Positions 34,855-48,766 are shown, counted from the first letter of the stretch. The stretch: 64,000 nucleotides of DNA from Glebionis coronaria (GCA_025667525.1 CM046874.1:279742380-279806379), one strand, 5' to 3'. Program-made: numbers and translations. Notes: generated by a model not told the origin, from the letters alone.

Positions 34855-35150
34855 TGACTTCTACGTGCATCACAACTTAGGACTCGGACCTCACCTAAGG
34901 AAAGTTTATCTCGGACAATAACTTATCCTTCTTAACGAGAAAATCATATTTCTCGGTCATGAGCTTCTTATAAAAACATTCAAAGTTTTTAAGTTCATGA
35001 AAAACGACTTCTAAGTAAATGTCAGCTTAGAACTCGTACTTCCACTTAAGGAAATTTTATCACGGATGATAACTTATCCTTCAAAACGGGAAAATAATTT
35101 TTCTCGGTCATGAGCTAGTCACAAAACATTCAAATTTTAGAGCTCATGTA
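34855..35150 (+). repeat. Copia-1 3-prime region, diverged tandem duplication (unit about 150)
   Basis: Two successive related copies begin at about 34,855 and 35,005. Both run GACTTCTA, then CACTTAAGGAAA- or CACCTAAGGAAA-like sequence, then ATAACTTATCCTTC, then TTCTCGGTCATGAGCT. They lie just downstream of the RNase H stop. No open frame of note. Confidence 0.75.
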
Positions 35151-35301
35151 AATCGGAATTTATTTTAAAACCGTTGAACACAATTTTTCAAGAATTTCTC
35201 AAAAGATTTTTCTAAATCTTTCAAAATTGTGTGTTCAACACTCCCTTCCTCATATGTGGTTTTCATTTCTCAAAATTGTCATGTGTTATTTTGATCAATT
35301 T

Positions 35302-35768
35302 TTGAGGGGGAGCGTTTTAAAATCAAGCCTTTTAATGTTGTTGGGTACATCTCCAAAATTGTCATATTTTATGTATCCAACACATTTCGAAAATGATATT
35401 AAATCTGTCATATATTATCGGTAAAGGCATCTCAACTCCGTACCTCAACATATTTGTGGTGTTATTTTTCCAAAATTTTGTAAAATTTTTGTTTCAAGAC
35501 ACACATATATTGTTGAGGGGGAGCATCCCGACTGAAAAAGTTCCATGATTCATGCGTGCACACATGTTTCTCTCCCAATCGGTTTTCAGAAATTGTCATA
35601 TTTTAATCAATTAGTATCTCTAATATGATGTTTTTATATTAGAGATAGGGGGATAAAATGTGATTAAAATGTAATATATCGCAACATGTGATCTTAAAGA
35701 CTCAAGTGAAACTCTTTCCTTCACATGCCAAACTATTTCGTATATCGATGCATGTGTGTAGGGGGAGC
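35302..35768 (+). promoter_or_regulatory. Copia-1 multiple polypurine tracts
   Basis: TTGAGGGGGAGC occurs at 35302-35313 and 35514-35525, and a variant GTAGGGGGAGC at 35758-35768. All are far upstream of the 3-prime LTR. Repeated polypurine tracts in the 3-prime region are known in the Sirevirus group. They could prime plus strands at internal sites. Confidence 0.7.
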
Positions 35769-36582
35769 TTTTCGAAAAGATAAAACTTTCAAAGTGTTAA
35801 AAGTTTTGATTTTTATCAAGCACTTTGAATGGTTTTCAATGGTTTTATGGTTACGATCCTTACCCCAAAACAACCTACTATCCACGACGGAACGATGGAG
35901 TCAAAAGGTGGTTTAGGATAGGAAACTAAGTCCTATGATCCAACCAGAACCGGAGGGATCTACCCAAGGACATTCCATAGCTAGAAATAGTTGTCCTTAG
36001 GAAAAATGGAGTTGAATGAAGCTGAATGTGGACCAATTACTTAAGTTAGCACTAGAACAATCACAACAAGGTGCTAATGATGACGTATTGGTAAGCATTG
36101 AAGGAGTTGAATATTCTATGCAACTTAGGCAGAAACCGGGTCAATACATCTATTGAAGACAAGTCATCATGGACCCAGTGATGCAATGCACAACCCTTCC
36201 CAGCCATTCGAGTTTCTCTCAAAAGAAACTTGTCTCATTGTCACGGAGATCAACACGTATCTATTGACTTTCTCACTCCGAGTTAGTTAATATTGAAAAG
36301 GTGGCAGTCTGCTCCAACCTCTGATTACCAAAATGCACTTATTGAGTCTAGAGCCAAAACGAGATCTATCTATCATGTCATTAGGACACAATCGAGTCCT
36401 ACGCATTATCCTTGTGATATTGCCAAAACATCTGAGTGATACGATTCACAATGAAGATGGAAATCCTGCTTGAGCCAACATTAAACAAGCTCATGGTAGG
36501 TAACTTGTGCGATTCTACACGAATCAAACTTGTGAGAACTGGAAAGCAACTAAGTTTCGATTCTTAAATGATTCAAACTTGA
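35769..36582 (+). other. Copia-1 3-prime non-coding region, left of insertion D
   Basis: I see no convincing gene here. The last part (about 36,408-36,582) is a diverged copy of 48,788-48,979. Shared blocks are TGATATTGCCA or TGATCTTGCCA, GGTAGGTAACT, CGATTCT and GAATCAAACTTG. D inserted at the CTTGA near the end of this copy. Confidence 0.7.
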
Positions 36583-39500
36583 TGTAACACCCCCAAATTT
36601 ATACAACTCAATATAGCGGAAGTCTCGTTGGTGTTACGGGATAGCACATTACCCACATCATAGACAACGCTTAAAAATCGCGTCGTTTAATAATAAAGCA
36701 TTTCCATTCATAAATATCAAAGTTACATAGGTCCCAAGTCATTGTATTTTTATACAAGTTTTACAAAGCATTCGAATGGAAATTATAATTTAAGTGCGGG
36801 CCATGAATTCTTGTTGTCTTCCCGAGAATTACCTTCAAGTACCTGAGATAAAATATGTTAAAAGAAAAGGTCAGCGATAACGCCGAGTGAATTCATAGAG
36901 TTTAATAAAATCCATCAATATAATATCAGTATAAAATTATTACTGAAAATCATTTTGTACAAATCTTTATAATAGGCCATAAAATAGCCAAAGTCATTTT
37001 TATACAAATCCTTATCGAAAATCATAATATAGGCATTTGTCTTAAAAATCATTATACGAGCCAATGTCGTAAAAACATCATACAATACGTCTTATGACGT
37101 TGTATAAAGTTATATAAAAATTGTATATGAATATGGTTACGAAAACCAAAACACAAACATAATATCAATAGTATGACCCTGTATTGCTAGTCAGGCAATA
37201 CATCGTAATTCGGAGCATATAGCTGTATTTAATTAGTTGGATTATTATAAGCCGCATGACATTGTTACCTTACTAAACCAAACAACGGGTAGCTAACCCG
37301 ATACTCAATTTGCCCATCTAAATTAGCGTGTCGTCACAAAGGTCACGCTATGGAAATCTTCTCATACATAAATCCGCTTACCAATCAATGTGGCACGACA
37401 GGGATCAACCGTCAAGGCGCGAACTGGGGTGATCGTCCCCAAATAGTACTATTATATGCACAAGCGTCTACCAAATCCCGTTAGTTCACAATTCATGCTA
37501 ATGGGACTTTTAGTGACATAACCTAACTTTAATAATCCATTTAATTTCATCTATCGGGTCCTTAATCATTTATCGGGTCATACAATCGGGTCATACAATC
37601 ATTCGGGTCCAAATCAATAAATAAACAATGGGGACAAATGGTGTCCTATTTTATAAAAACTAACATGTTATCTCCCTCGCGGGTTTATAAAACATTTCAT
37701 CAAACCATTTAAAAGAGTGCGAGGCTATGAACTCACGTGGATGTGGGAAGGCGGGTTATCGGCAATTCGGACGTACAGTACGTGCTTCAATCACGGAAAC
37801 CTAGACAAATAATACTCGTCTTAGACTCATGTCCAATGACTTTATAAAAATAACAATTATGTATACATATGATGATTTTATATATATGATGATCAAGTGG
37901 GTTTACATATTTTCGTTTACTCGTTTTAGTGTTATGTGTCGATAACTTTTATATTAGTTTTCTAGTTTTACCTATTTACGTGTTTTAGGTCCAATAAGCC
38001 TATTATAAGTTTATTAACTTGTATTAATCTATTTCATACTTGTATTATCAGTATTTATACTTTACATGGCCCAAATGGGTTAAGCCCAATAAATAAGTTT
38101 ATAAGTGTTTTAGTCCATTTTGTTGTATTATTAGTCCAATAACGTTAACTTAGCCCGTTAATGTCCGTATGTTATATAGTTCGGGTTTTATCGGTTTTTA
38201 CTTGTTATAGATGTTTATATATCAGTATATGAGTTTTATAAAGTTTACATTAGACGGGTCCAACCGTCTAAGTTTTATTTAACAAAAACGTTAATTTTAC
38301 GGTAATAGCCGAAAAAGTCGTAAAAATCATGTTTATAGTTTTATAACTTATAAAACTTATCAAATTACCATTTTTATAAAATGTATCATTTATTTATCCT
38401 TATAAATATTTATATAAATGTATTTTATGAGTGGGTTTTAATTCACATTTTATACTATTTTTATTTGAGTGCTTATATAATACTATTATACTTTAATTTC
38501 CAAAATCTTATTTTTATTTTCATGTTCACCAAAACTGCCATATCTAGAGTTCTATATGGAGATAGAAGCTCAAATTTTTGTGACATAAACTACATGATAT
38601 TTTCTCCATTTAACTCTACTATAGCTACTGTTTAATCATGCTCTAAGTATTTTCTAAAAATTGTCCAAAACAGTGAACTCAGATTTGTACTTTAAACTTG
38701 TTTTGATCATATCTCACTCATTACAATGATTCCATTGCATGGCCAACTCTCACATGTGTACAAGACTCATGGCTTACTGTATATCAATCTATTCAAGTCA
38801 TTTTACCAGTTTACCACATGATTCTTTAATGTTTTATACAGCCATCTAAATTAAGCAAGATTTTAACCTTGTTTCTTATAGTTTTTCATCTTTTTAAGCA
38901 TGTTTATTAACACCAAATCCCCACACAATATTTTTAATCATCATTAAGTAAAAGAAATACAAGATTACCTAATCAAAAATAACAAGAGGATGAGGAGAAC
39001 AATCTTTATACCACTATGATGATGTAGGTTGTGATCAAAACATGGATTTTGATGGAGAAACTTGTGAATAACCAAGACCATCTTCAAGACTACCATTCTT
39101 CATGAACACCTTGTGGAAAATCAGCCCCAATACTCCATAGCAACTCCTCTTTGGATGTTATAACTTTCACCAATCAATAGGGCTTCAAAAGGGCATCATC
39201 ATATATGTAAATAACATATGATATCATGGTTAAATTTAATCAAATAAGGGTTTTTCTTGATGAATATGGGACGAATTTAGAGAGATAGGAGAGTGTTTAT
39301 GGTGGTTTGCATGTGAAAATGGAAGGAAATGGTAATGTCTAGTGGTTTTGTTAGTTTAGTGGGAAGAGTAAGCTTCAAAATGAAGCTAAGTTACAAGTGT
39401 AACTTAGTTTAGTGCAAGGATGCCACATCTTTGATGTGGTGTCCCTAGTTAGTGGGGTGGGATAAACTAGTTTTGTCCCATCCCGCTAATTTACGGGTAT

Positions 39501-39988
39501 TCCTCGATTCTAGTTTCCTCGATTAGCGTGCTCTCGGGTCGTTTTACGAAAAACGTTATTATAAATTATGAATCAACGGCACAAAACGAATCTAATAAAA
39601 ATTGTCTCATCAAAAACGGAGTTCGAAAACGTAAATACGTAATCCTAAGGTTTCCGGTTTAGTCGTAAAGGACGTTAAATTAAAATCGTAAGTCCTAATC
39701 TCTTCTCGTAAATTTGTGAGATTATGAACCAACACAAATTTAAAATTCGAAAATAATATTCACGGATAAATTTATTTCCTGAAATGTTGGACTGTCACCA
39801 AAGACGGTGTATGTAAACGTAAGCACGTAACGTAGAATCCTCCGGTTTAGACGTAGTCGATGCTACTTCAAGACGTAAATACAAATTTCTTCCCAAAAAT
39901 AAGTGAGTTCATATTATAAAATTAAAATAATGTTTTTAAATAATATCTGAGAATAAAAATATCAATCATAAAATGATGGATTGTCACA
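36583..39988 (-). repeat. Element D 3-prime LTR
   Basis: 3,406 bases, partner of 45340-48766. No supported gene; the small AT-rich open frame near 38,381 is not credible. Confidence 0.93.
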
Positions 39989-40984
39989 GCATTTACCCCT
40001 AAACAGGATCTTTGTCCTCAAAGATCATCTTATTACTCGCTTCTTATAGAGTTAAAGCCATGTGGGTATTTCCTCCACATTCGGTCTTTTATCACAAGTG
40101 TAATTCATTACAATACGCGAGTTCCATCAAACATAACTACGGGAATAAGATCAGGCTTAATGTTGACTTACTTTCTCTATCTATGATGTTCACGGGTTTC
40201 TGATGAATGCAACTTTTCGCCGATCTAAGCTTTACTAAGGAACAATCAGATTCTCACTTGATAGATATTCCATCAAGTTCGATATACAAATCATATTTCA
40301 CGCAGTCCTTGAAGTCCTAGGGTAGATCCAGCTTATATGCCTTTCAAACCAACTTTTACATCATCTCAATGGTCCCATACAACGGGGACTTATATCCCAT
40401 GATTTGTCAGATCATTAATTCATTTTTACAAGGTTAAAATTTTTGGCATAACTTCGCTACCCATCTGGCACTTCAAGATCTACATTTCATATTCACATAA
40501 CCTCCTACCCACTATCGGCAGTCAATAATCAAATCCTAATTTCAACAATCATTTCAGGTCTCGCGGGTCGGGTATTTTGTAAGGTTAGGTTCTCCATCAT
40601 AGGAAACCTTAAACCTAAAAGACATGTCCAACTCACAATGGGTGTATGTCGGGTGTCTTCATCTCAACTCTTGCTTACAGATGCTCTAATATAGACCCTA
40701 ACAAGATTAGATCTCAATCCTAATACGATGATTATCAATGATAATCCTTCCAAAGGAAAACGATTATACGGTTTATTACCAAAGGTCAATCATTCAAACA
40801 TAGAACAACGCTTATAGTATTTTGTATCGTTACGTTACCTCGTCCCTTCGATTGGGGTGGTACACAGTACTCTCATCAAGATTCGTTCTTAATGACTTCT
40901 GAGCAAATCTCTAGAAATTCAATGCGAAGCGAGGATCTTGATAGAGATGATCGATACAGGCACACCATGTTTACATAACTCTTT

Positions 40985-41061
40985 TGCATTTATCATTAAC
41001 GGGAATGATATTAGTAGATTTGGTCAGTCTGTCGATGATGACCCAAATCGAATCAAATTCA
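40985..41061 (-). pseudogene. Element D integrase remnant
   Basis: The minus strand reads FDSIWVIIDRLTKSTNIIPV, the integrase core block of Ty3-gypsy elements around the second catalytic Asp. Flanking sequence is too decayed to assign. Confidence 0.82.
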
Positions 41062-41287
41062 GACGATGACTTTTGCAATAGCTAGACGTTTACTAATGTA
41101 TGAGGCTATGTCTTCCTTCATAATTTGCCATTAGTACAACTTCTTCAGACAAAGATACTTTTAGTCATAAATGACATAAATAGAATACTTATACTTACAA
41201 ATTCCAACATAACTATATCTCACAATCTCCATATTTAGGCAACCACAAGTGGCCTTTAAAACATTTAACGCTATTGGCTTCTCAATT

Positions 41288-41545
41288 TTAATGGTTCACA
41301 TTAGCCGCGAACCCCTTTTTATTATCTATATTATCCTTTTTACAAACATCGTTTATTTTTAAATTGTTCGGCAATTTATTTTGCACCTTCATTATTAAGG
41401 AACATGTCCTAATTGGTTCTCTATCTTTTCTACATAATGTGTCAGTAATTACGTTCACTTTCCTGATGAAATAAATATCATAACCGTATTTATTCAAAAT
41501 TCTTTCTTTATATTTTCTAAGTTTTAGTTCCGTCTCAACTATCAT
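41288..41545 (-). pseudogene. Element D RNase H end and linker remnant
   Basis: An 85-codon open stretch includes YKERILNKYGYDIYFIRK then VNVITDTLCRKDRE, the decayed form of the conserved RNase H C-terminal pattern ending in an Ala-Leu-Ser-Arg-Lys type motif of Ty3-gypsy Pol. It lies between the RT and integrase remnants, as expected. Confidence 0.75.
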
Positions 41546-42239
41546 TTTTATCAGTTTTGCTTAATCTGACGTTTTAAAACGTCGATAATTATTACAACTA
41601 ATTAAATAAATATTTAATTTTTATGAAACGTAAACACAAAAAGTTTTTAAATTTTCTCAGTTTGCCCAATTATATAAAGGTGTTCAAAATAAAATTTGAA
41701 TTTAATTAACATGATTTTTGTTGATTTATCGAAAATAATTAATAAGATTCGTAAATGTTTGAAAAATCTTTGGTTATACTTTGGTCAAAATTTTCTTAGT
41801 TGAAAAGAAAATATTGTTGTTTCAAATTTCAAGTCATGGTTTAAATGGTTTTTCTCAATCCCTCTTAGGTTATCTTGAGGTATACACAAACATTTACCCC
41901 TAAACAAAAGTTTAGTTAAATGGTTTGTGTATAAGGGAATAATCCCTTAAAATCCTTTGTTAAAACATTTGTCAAAATATATTTGCACTTTCTTTTTAGT
42001 ATAACTCAAAGTTTTAAATGACTTCTAAATTTTGAAGAGTCAATTTATATTCCATTATCTTATAATCACACGGTTAAATCATGTAAAGGATTAAGTCTTA
42101 AGTCTTATGTTAAATATTCAAGGTACAAGTTTTAATTGTTCGGCCAATTTAAGGCAGTCTATAAATAATTATTAACTCATTCTTATTCTTATAAACAAAC
42201 AAATGGTCCTTAATGATCACAAGCATGAATTTATCAAAT

Positions 42240-42640
42240 TACAGCCTTCACACGTGATTCACCAAATTTATGAAGGCTACGTGTGTATTAGTCAATCCAA
42301 ACGACATCACGTGAAACTTATATTGTTCATTACAAGTACCGGATGTAGTGATTGGAATAGATAATCTCTTTCGCGGATGCGAAGTTGATGATAACCCTGC
42401 CGTGGATCAAATTGCTAGAACCTTGTAAATGATCGAACAAATCTTCCATTTCGAGTTATGGATATCGTTTTCGATTGTCAATTTACTTAGTCCAAAGTAA
42501 TCTTATAAATATAAGGAATGATAACACCATAGCTCTTCATAATGACAGGCTTGGTAGAATAAAATCTTTCTCTGACAACTCTCTCAGTTGTACGGTAATT
42601 CCTTTAATTCAGATGGTGCTGACGTACAGTGCACAAGCCA
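42240..42640 (-). pseudogene. Element D reverse transcriptase remnant
   Basis: Reading the minus strand, allowing stops and a shift, gives QLRELSEKDFILPSLSL, then MEDLFDHLQGSS, then FHVMSFGLTNTHVAFINLVN and FDKFMLVIIKDHLFVYKNK. These match the order of Ty3-gypsy RT motifs. The catalytic motif, normally with two Asp, reads IIKD. Several stops interrupt it. Confidence 0.85.
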
Positions 42641-45324
42641 CAAGTGCAGCACCAGAAATATAATCAATACCAATTTCAACTTGCCTTAATGGAGAAAGTC
42701 TAGGTAATTCACCAACAAATACCTCCTAAAGTTTCAAATAACATAAACATCTTTAAATAATTTCATATTAAGTTCTTTCTAGATTACAATATCTATGTCT
42801 AATTCACAACCATTCACGGTATAATTTCAAGTCTAAATCCAGGATATGGTTATCCATCAAGAATTATTTAGATCACTTTTGATAATCAACATCTTATCAT
42901 TTAGGGGAATTCTATTCGAGTTCCCATCAATTAAGACAATGTCGTCATGTCATAGTCAATCAATCCATTCTACTGGCATTATCAACTTTCCAGTTTCATT
43001 ACCATTGATAAGACGTGAACCTCTCAAAAGACTAATAATAACTCATAATCCTTCACAAGTTCAAGGATATATGGAGACACAACTACTATTAAAAGAGTAA
43101 CGTCAACGCATAATCTATGCGAGAGAACTTCAAATCAGATACAGACGAAAAAATTTAACGAATATGAATATATCCCATGTTTTCATGATTCGAGTACGCA
43201 TTCGAAAGCTCCTCAGATCGTTACCCAGGTTATTAAAATGAAATCAATTCAAAAGAAATGATAGGAACGTCGATACATCCAGTCGGGTATCAACACTCGA
43301 TAATCAGAAACTTTTCCTAAGAATCTCACTACGGGAGAATTGGACAAGAATGAATTGTCAATTTTCAAATAAGACAATTTCCATAGATGAGTAAATTCGA
43401 CTTAGAAGAATAGATGCAACAGGCACATATGTAGGTGTCCCTAACACTATGTCCCTATTTTTCACTTCTTGCATATCTTATAAAATTTAATCTTTCATAA
43501 TCTTCAAAGAATATGTAGTGTTTATTCATTAGTTTTATGGTGACTACTAATCAGCCTTGCATGGTCACTTCCAAATTGTATGTAGGCGCGCAACTATATA
43601 CAATTTCAAGATTAACGATGCAATACTTAGTTCGACAAAATTTTATCATCATGTTTATAATAAAAACATTTTCATGCTTAATTCTAAAATAAGAATCAAA
43701 AATAAATTTACACTGATTTTCTTTGTCATGAAAACAATTAAGTTTTCCAAGGTGTTTTATAAACAACTTCATTTCGATAACGATTACTTATAAATCTCAC
43801 TTTGAATAATCCATATGGTGATGAAAATTCAATTTTTCCCAAGGGATACTATTGTATCTTATAAAAACAATGAGTGATCTGCAAAAGAGTGATGAAAAGT
43901 TGTTCACTAAGAACTTACAACAATATGCTAGGAAATGAATTTAGCCAAATAATCATGAGGTTCATGATCTCGATGGCACTCAAAAGAATAATCCACAACG
44001 TAACTCAATTCAAGATGAGTACTTGTTCAATGGTTGCGTCACTAATGCAAACATTAGGATGAAGCAATAAAAGATAGATAACATCGATACATGTAGGATT
44101 TAGCAATCAAAGGTAGTCTTTTTCATTAATCACAAACAAGTCAAAATTGTACCGTAACACATTACGTGTCACTATGTCATACAATTCCTAGATCTCATCC
44201 TACCAACTGATGTCTCAGTTAAGTTAGGGATTATTTTCCAAAGATACCACAGTGAATACTAATCTACAAGAGTCATTAGGTGTTCCACCTGTCCCAGAAG
44301 ATCCATCTGTCCCAATTCAGAAGAAGATTTCTTCAATTTATTTATTGGACATTGGGCATCCTCGTCAGTGGACAACGGCCTAGGAACAACCCTTAACACG
44401 AATCAATAATCAATTAAAACCTTATAATTTAATCAAAGAACTTAACGACTTCCTATTAACAATCTCATATTCCATACAGGTTAAATTTTTCTTTATTCAA
44501 GTTTTAACAAATTTTATACTCAATGCGATATCCTACTTCATTCTCCAATACTTTCAACCTTATTCTTACACCTTAATAGGGCAATAAAAGCTCGATATGA
44601 TCAACACTTAATTTCCGATTCTATAACTTCTTCATCAATAGTTATCAAATGAGTCACTAGTATGAAATGACTCGATCAGTCAATTAGACTTCTCGGAAAG
44701 GTAGTAGTGGCATGAGGCTTTGGGTAATGGTTCCAATGACAGCCTCAAGTGCAACATTCACCCTTTCGATTTTAAATTTAAGAATTGGGTGACAACGAAT
44801 CAGATGACACCTTTCCAGGTGGTAACGTTTTGTCAACCTCCACTTTATAAGGAAAGATCGTCATGGCATCGATATCAGATTTAATCTCGCCAATTCTTCT
44901 TCAATTTCACAATCAACTAATATCTACATTTCTACGAATATCAACCATTTGTTGGGATCATAAATATGCACAACTTGGTTAGATCTAGGATAGATAGAAT
45001 TCCTACGAGAATAGCTTCGATTAATTTACTAGGGGATTTAGGGTTCCTTGTGACAATCTACGTCGTATAAATACCTCGTATAAATATCAAAATAATCATC
45101 AAACAATCATGTAAGAAAAATACATCATATATATATAATCCAAGTTATATATATATTAAAATAACACTTCTCAGTCTGGCCTTGTCGGTAACTCGGGAAT
45201 TCTTCGGCACCGTTATAGTCAAAATATTTTTAGACATTTTTAGAAAAATGTTTATAGTTAAAAGATTTTGAAATGTTTTATTCAAAACCTTAGTTTTAAA
45301 AATCTTTCGTTCTCTATAACGAGA

Positions 45325-45336
45325 GCTCTGGTACCA
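45325..45336 (-). promoter_or_regulatory. Element D primer-binding site (initiator Met, variant)
   Basis: On the minus strand TGGTACCAGAGC lies three bases after the LTR end. It differs by one base from the usual TGGTATCAGAGC. Confidence 0.88.
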
Positions 45337-45339
45337 AAC

Positions 45340-48300
45340 TGTAACACCCCCAAATTTATACAACTCAATACAGCGGAAGTCTCGTTGGTGTTACGGGATA
45401 GCACATTACTCACATCATAGATAACGCTTAAAAATCGCGTCGTTTAATAATAAAGCATTTCCATTCATAAATATCAAAGTTACATAGGTCCCAAGTCATT
45501 GTATTTTTATACAAGTTTTACAAAGCATTCGAATGGAAATTATAATTTAAGTGTGGGTCATGAATTCTTGTTGTCTTCCCGAGAATTACCTTCAAGTACC
45601 TGAGATAAAACATGTTAAAAGAAAAGGTCAGCAATAACGCCGAGTGAATTCATAGAGTTTAATAAAATCCATCAATATAATATCAGTATAAAATTATTAC
45701 TGAAAATCATTTTGTACAAATCTTTATAATAGGCCATAAAATAGCCAAAGTCATTTTTATACAAATCCTTATCGAAAATCATAATATAGGCATTTGCCTT
45801 GAAAATCATTATACGAGCCAATGTCGTAAAAACATCATACAATACGTCTTATGACGTTGTATAAAGTTAAATAAAAACTGTATATGAATATGGTTACGAA
45901 AACCAAAACACAAACATAATATCAATAGTATGACCTTGTATTGCTAGTCAGGAAATACATCGTAATTCGGAGCATATAGCAGTATTTAATTAGTTGGATT
46001 ATTATAAGCCGCATGACATTGTTACCTTACTAAACCAAACAACGGGTAGCTAACCCGATACTAAATTTGCCCATCTAAATTAGCGTGTCGTCACAAAGGT
46101 CACGCTATGGAAATCTTCTCATACATAAATTCGCTTACCAATCAATGTGGCACGACGGGGATCAACCGTCAAGGCGCGAACTGGGGTGATCGTCCCCAAA
46201 TAGTACTATTATATGCACAAGCGTCTACCAAATCCCGGTAGTTCACAATTCATGCTAATGGGACTTTTAGTAACATAACCTAACTTTAATAATCCATTTA
46301 ATTTCATCTATCGGGTCCTTAATCATTTATCGGGTCATACAATCGGGTCATACAATCATTCGGGTCCAAATCAATAAATAAACAATGGGGACAAATGGTG
46401 TCCTATTTTATAAAAACTAACATGTTATCTCCCTCGCGGGTTTATAAAACATTTCATCAAACCATTTAAAAGAGTGCGAGGCTATGAACTCACGTGGATG
46501 TGGGAAGGCGGGTTATCGGCAATTCGGACGTACAGTACGTGCTTCAATCACGGAAACCTAGACAAATAATACTCGTCTTAGACTCATGTCCAATGACTTT
46601 ATAAAAATAACAATTATGTATACATATGATGATTTTATATATATGATGATCAAGTGGGTTTACATATTTTCGTTTACTCGTTTTAGTGTTATGTGTCGAT
46701 AACTTTTATATTAGTTTTCTAGTTTTACCTATTTACGTGTTTTAGGTCCAATAAGCCTATTATAAGTTTATTAACTTGTATTAATCTATTTCATACTTGT
46801 ATTATCAGTATTTATACTTTACATGGCCCAAATGGGTTAAGCCCAATAAATAAGTTTATAAGTGTTTTAGTCCATTTTGTTGTATTATTAGTCCAATAAC
46901 GTTAACTTAGCCCGTTAATGTCCGTATGTTATATAGTTCGGGTTTTATCGGTTTTTACTTGTTATAGATGTTTATATATCAGTATATGAGTTTTATAAAG
47001 TTTACATTAGACGGGTCCAACCGTCTAAGTTTTATTTAACAAAAACGTTAATTTTACGGTAATAGCCGAAAAAGTCGTAAAAATCATGTTTATAGTTTTA
47101 TAACTTATAAAACTTATCAAATTACCATTTTTATAAAATGTATCATTTATTTATCCTTATAAATATTTATATAAATGTATTTTATGAGTTAGTGGGTTTT
47201 AATTCACATTTTATACTATTTTTATTTGAGTGCTTATATAATACTATTATACTTTAATTTCCAAAATCTGATTTTTATTTTCATGTTCACCAAAACTGCC
47301 ATATCTAGAGTTCTATATGGAGATAGAAGCTCAAATTTTTGTGACATAAACTACATGATATTTTATCCATTTAACTCTACTATAGCTACTGTTTAATCAT
47401 CCTCTAAGTATTTTCTAAAAATTGTCCAAAACAGTGAACTCAGATTTGTACTTTAAACTTGTTTTGTTCATATCTCACTCATTACAATGATTCCATTGCA
47501 TGGCTAACTCTCACATGTGTACAAGACTCATGGCTTACTGTATATCAATCTATTCAAGTCATTTTACCAGTTTACACATGATTCTTTAATGTTTTATACA
47601 ACCATCTAAATTAAGCAAGATTTTAACCTTGTTTCTTATAGTTTTTCATCTTTTTAAGCATGTTTATTAACACCAAATCCCCACACAATATTTTTAATCA
47701 TCATTCATCATCATATACATATACATAAGTAAAAGAAATACAAGATTACCTAATCAAAAATAACAAGAGGATGAGGAGAACAATCTTTATACCACCATGA
47801 TGATGTAGGTTGTGATCAAAACATGGATTTTGATGGAGAAACTTGTGAATAACCAAGACCTTCAAGACCACCATTCTTCATGAACACCTTATGGAAAATC
47901 AGCCCCAATACTCCATAGCAACTCCTCTTTGGATGTTATAACTTGCACCAATCAATAGGGCTTCAAAAGGGCATCATCATATATGTAAATAACATATGAT
48001 ATCATGGTTAAATTTGATCAAATGAGGGTTGTTCTTGATGAATATGGGACGAATTTAGAGAGATAGGAGAGTGTTTATGGTGGTTTGCATGTGAAAATGG
48101 AAGGAAATGATAATGTCTAGTGGTTTTGTTAGTTTAGTGGGAAGAGTAAGCTTCAAAATGAAGCTAAGTTACAAGTGTAACTTAGTTTAGTGCAAGGATG
48201 CCACATCTTTGATGTGGTGTCCCTAGTTAGTGGGGTAGGATAAACTAGTTTTGTCCCATCCCGCTAATTTACGGGTATTCCTCGATTCTAGTTTCCTCGA

Positions 48301-48766
48301 TTAGCGTGCTCTCGGGTCGTTTTACGAAAAACGTTATTATAAATTATGAATGAACGGCACAAAACGAATCTAATAAAAATTGTCTCATCAAAAACGGAGT
48401 TCGAAAACGTAAATACGTAATCCTAAGGTTTCCGGTTTAGTCGTAAAGGACGTTAAATTAAAATCGTAAGTCCTAATCTCTTCTCGTAAATTTGTAAGAT
48501 TATGAACCAACACAAATTTAAAATTCGAAAATAATATTCACGGATAAATTTATTTCCTGAAATGTCGGACTGTCACCAAAGACGGTGTATGTAAACGTAA
48601 GCACGTAACGTAGAATCCTCCGGTTTAGACGTAGTCGATGCTACTTCAAGACGTAAATCCAAATTTCTTCCCAAAAATAAGTGAGTTCATATTATAACAT
48701 TAAAATAATGTTTTTAAATAATATCTGAGAATAAAAATATCAATCATAAAATGACGGATTGTCACA
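45340..48766 (-). repeat. Element D 5-prime LTR
   Basis: 3,427 bases. On the element strand it begins TGTGACAATCC and ends GGGGGTGTTACA. It has a small insertion near 47,705-47,727 (ATCATCATATACATATAC) absent from the other LTR. Confidence 0.93.

Larger units (their letters stand above)
39989..45339 (-). other. Element D interior, mostly decayed
   Basis: Apart from the RT, RNase H and integrase remnants and the primer site, I see no intact coding. A Gag cannot be recognised in 43,100-45,300. At the 3-prime border a hairpin with eight-base arms and an AGGA loop (40007-40026) is followed on the element strand by TTTAGGGGTAAATGC next to the LTR, the probable polypurine tract (about 39,989-40,003). 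Confidence 0.75.
36583..48766 (-). mobile_element. Element D, chromovirus-type Ty3-gypsy with decayed pol
   Basis: A complete minus-strand element of 12,184 bases with perfect CTTGA duplications (36578-36582 and 48767-48771) in the copia-1 3-prime region. LTRs are 45340-48766 (5-prime) and 36583-39988 (3-prime), about 2 percent different by eye. The primer site is a variant initiator-Met site. The interior keeps recognisable but broken RT, RNase H and integrase pieces. TGTAACACCCC and TTGTCACA termini and the pol style suggest the Tekay/Del chromovirus lineage; this is inferred, since no chromodomain was seen. Confidence 0.92.

Noticed and set aside
34842..36582. Envelope-like ORF downstream of copia-1 pol, as in some Sireviruses
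   Set aside because: No open frame of useful length or recognisable signal peptide or membrane segment.
39989..45339. Host genes inside the D interior
   Set aside because: The only recognisable coding is decayed Ty3-gypsy pol; other open frames are short and AT-rich.
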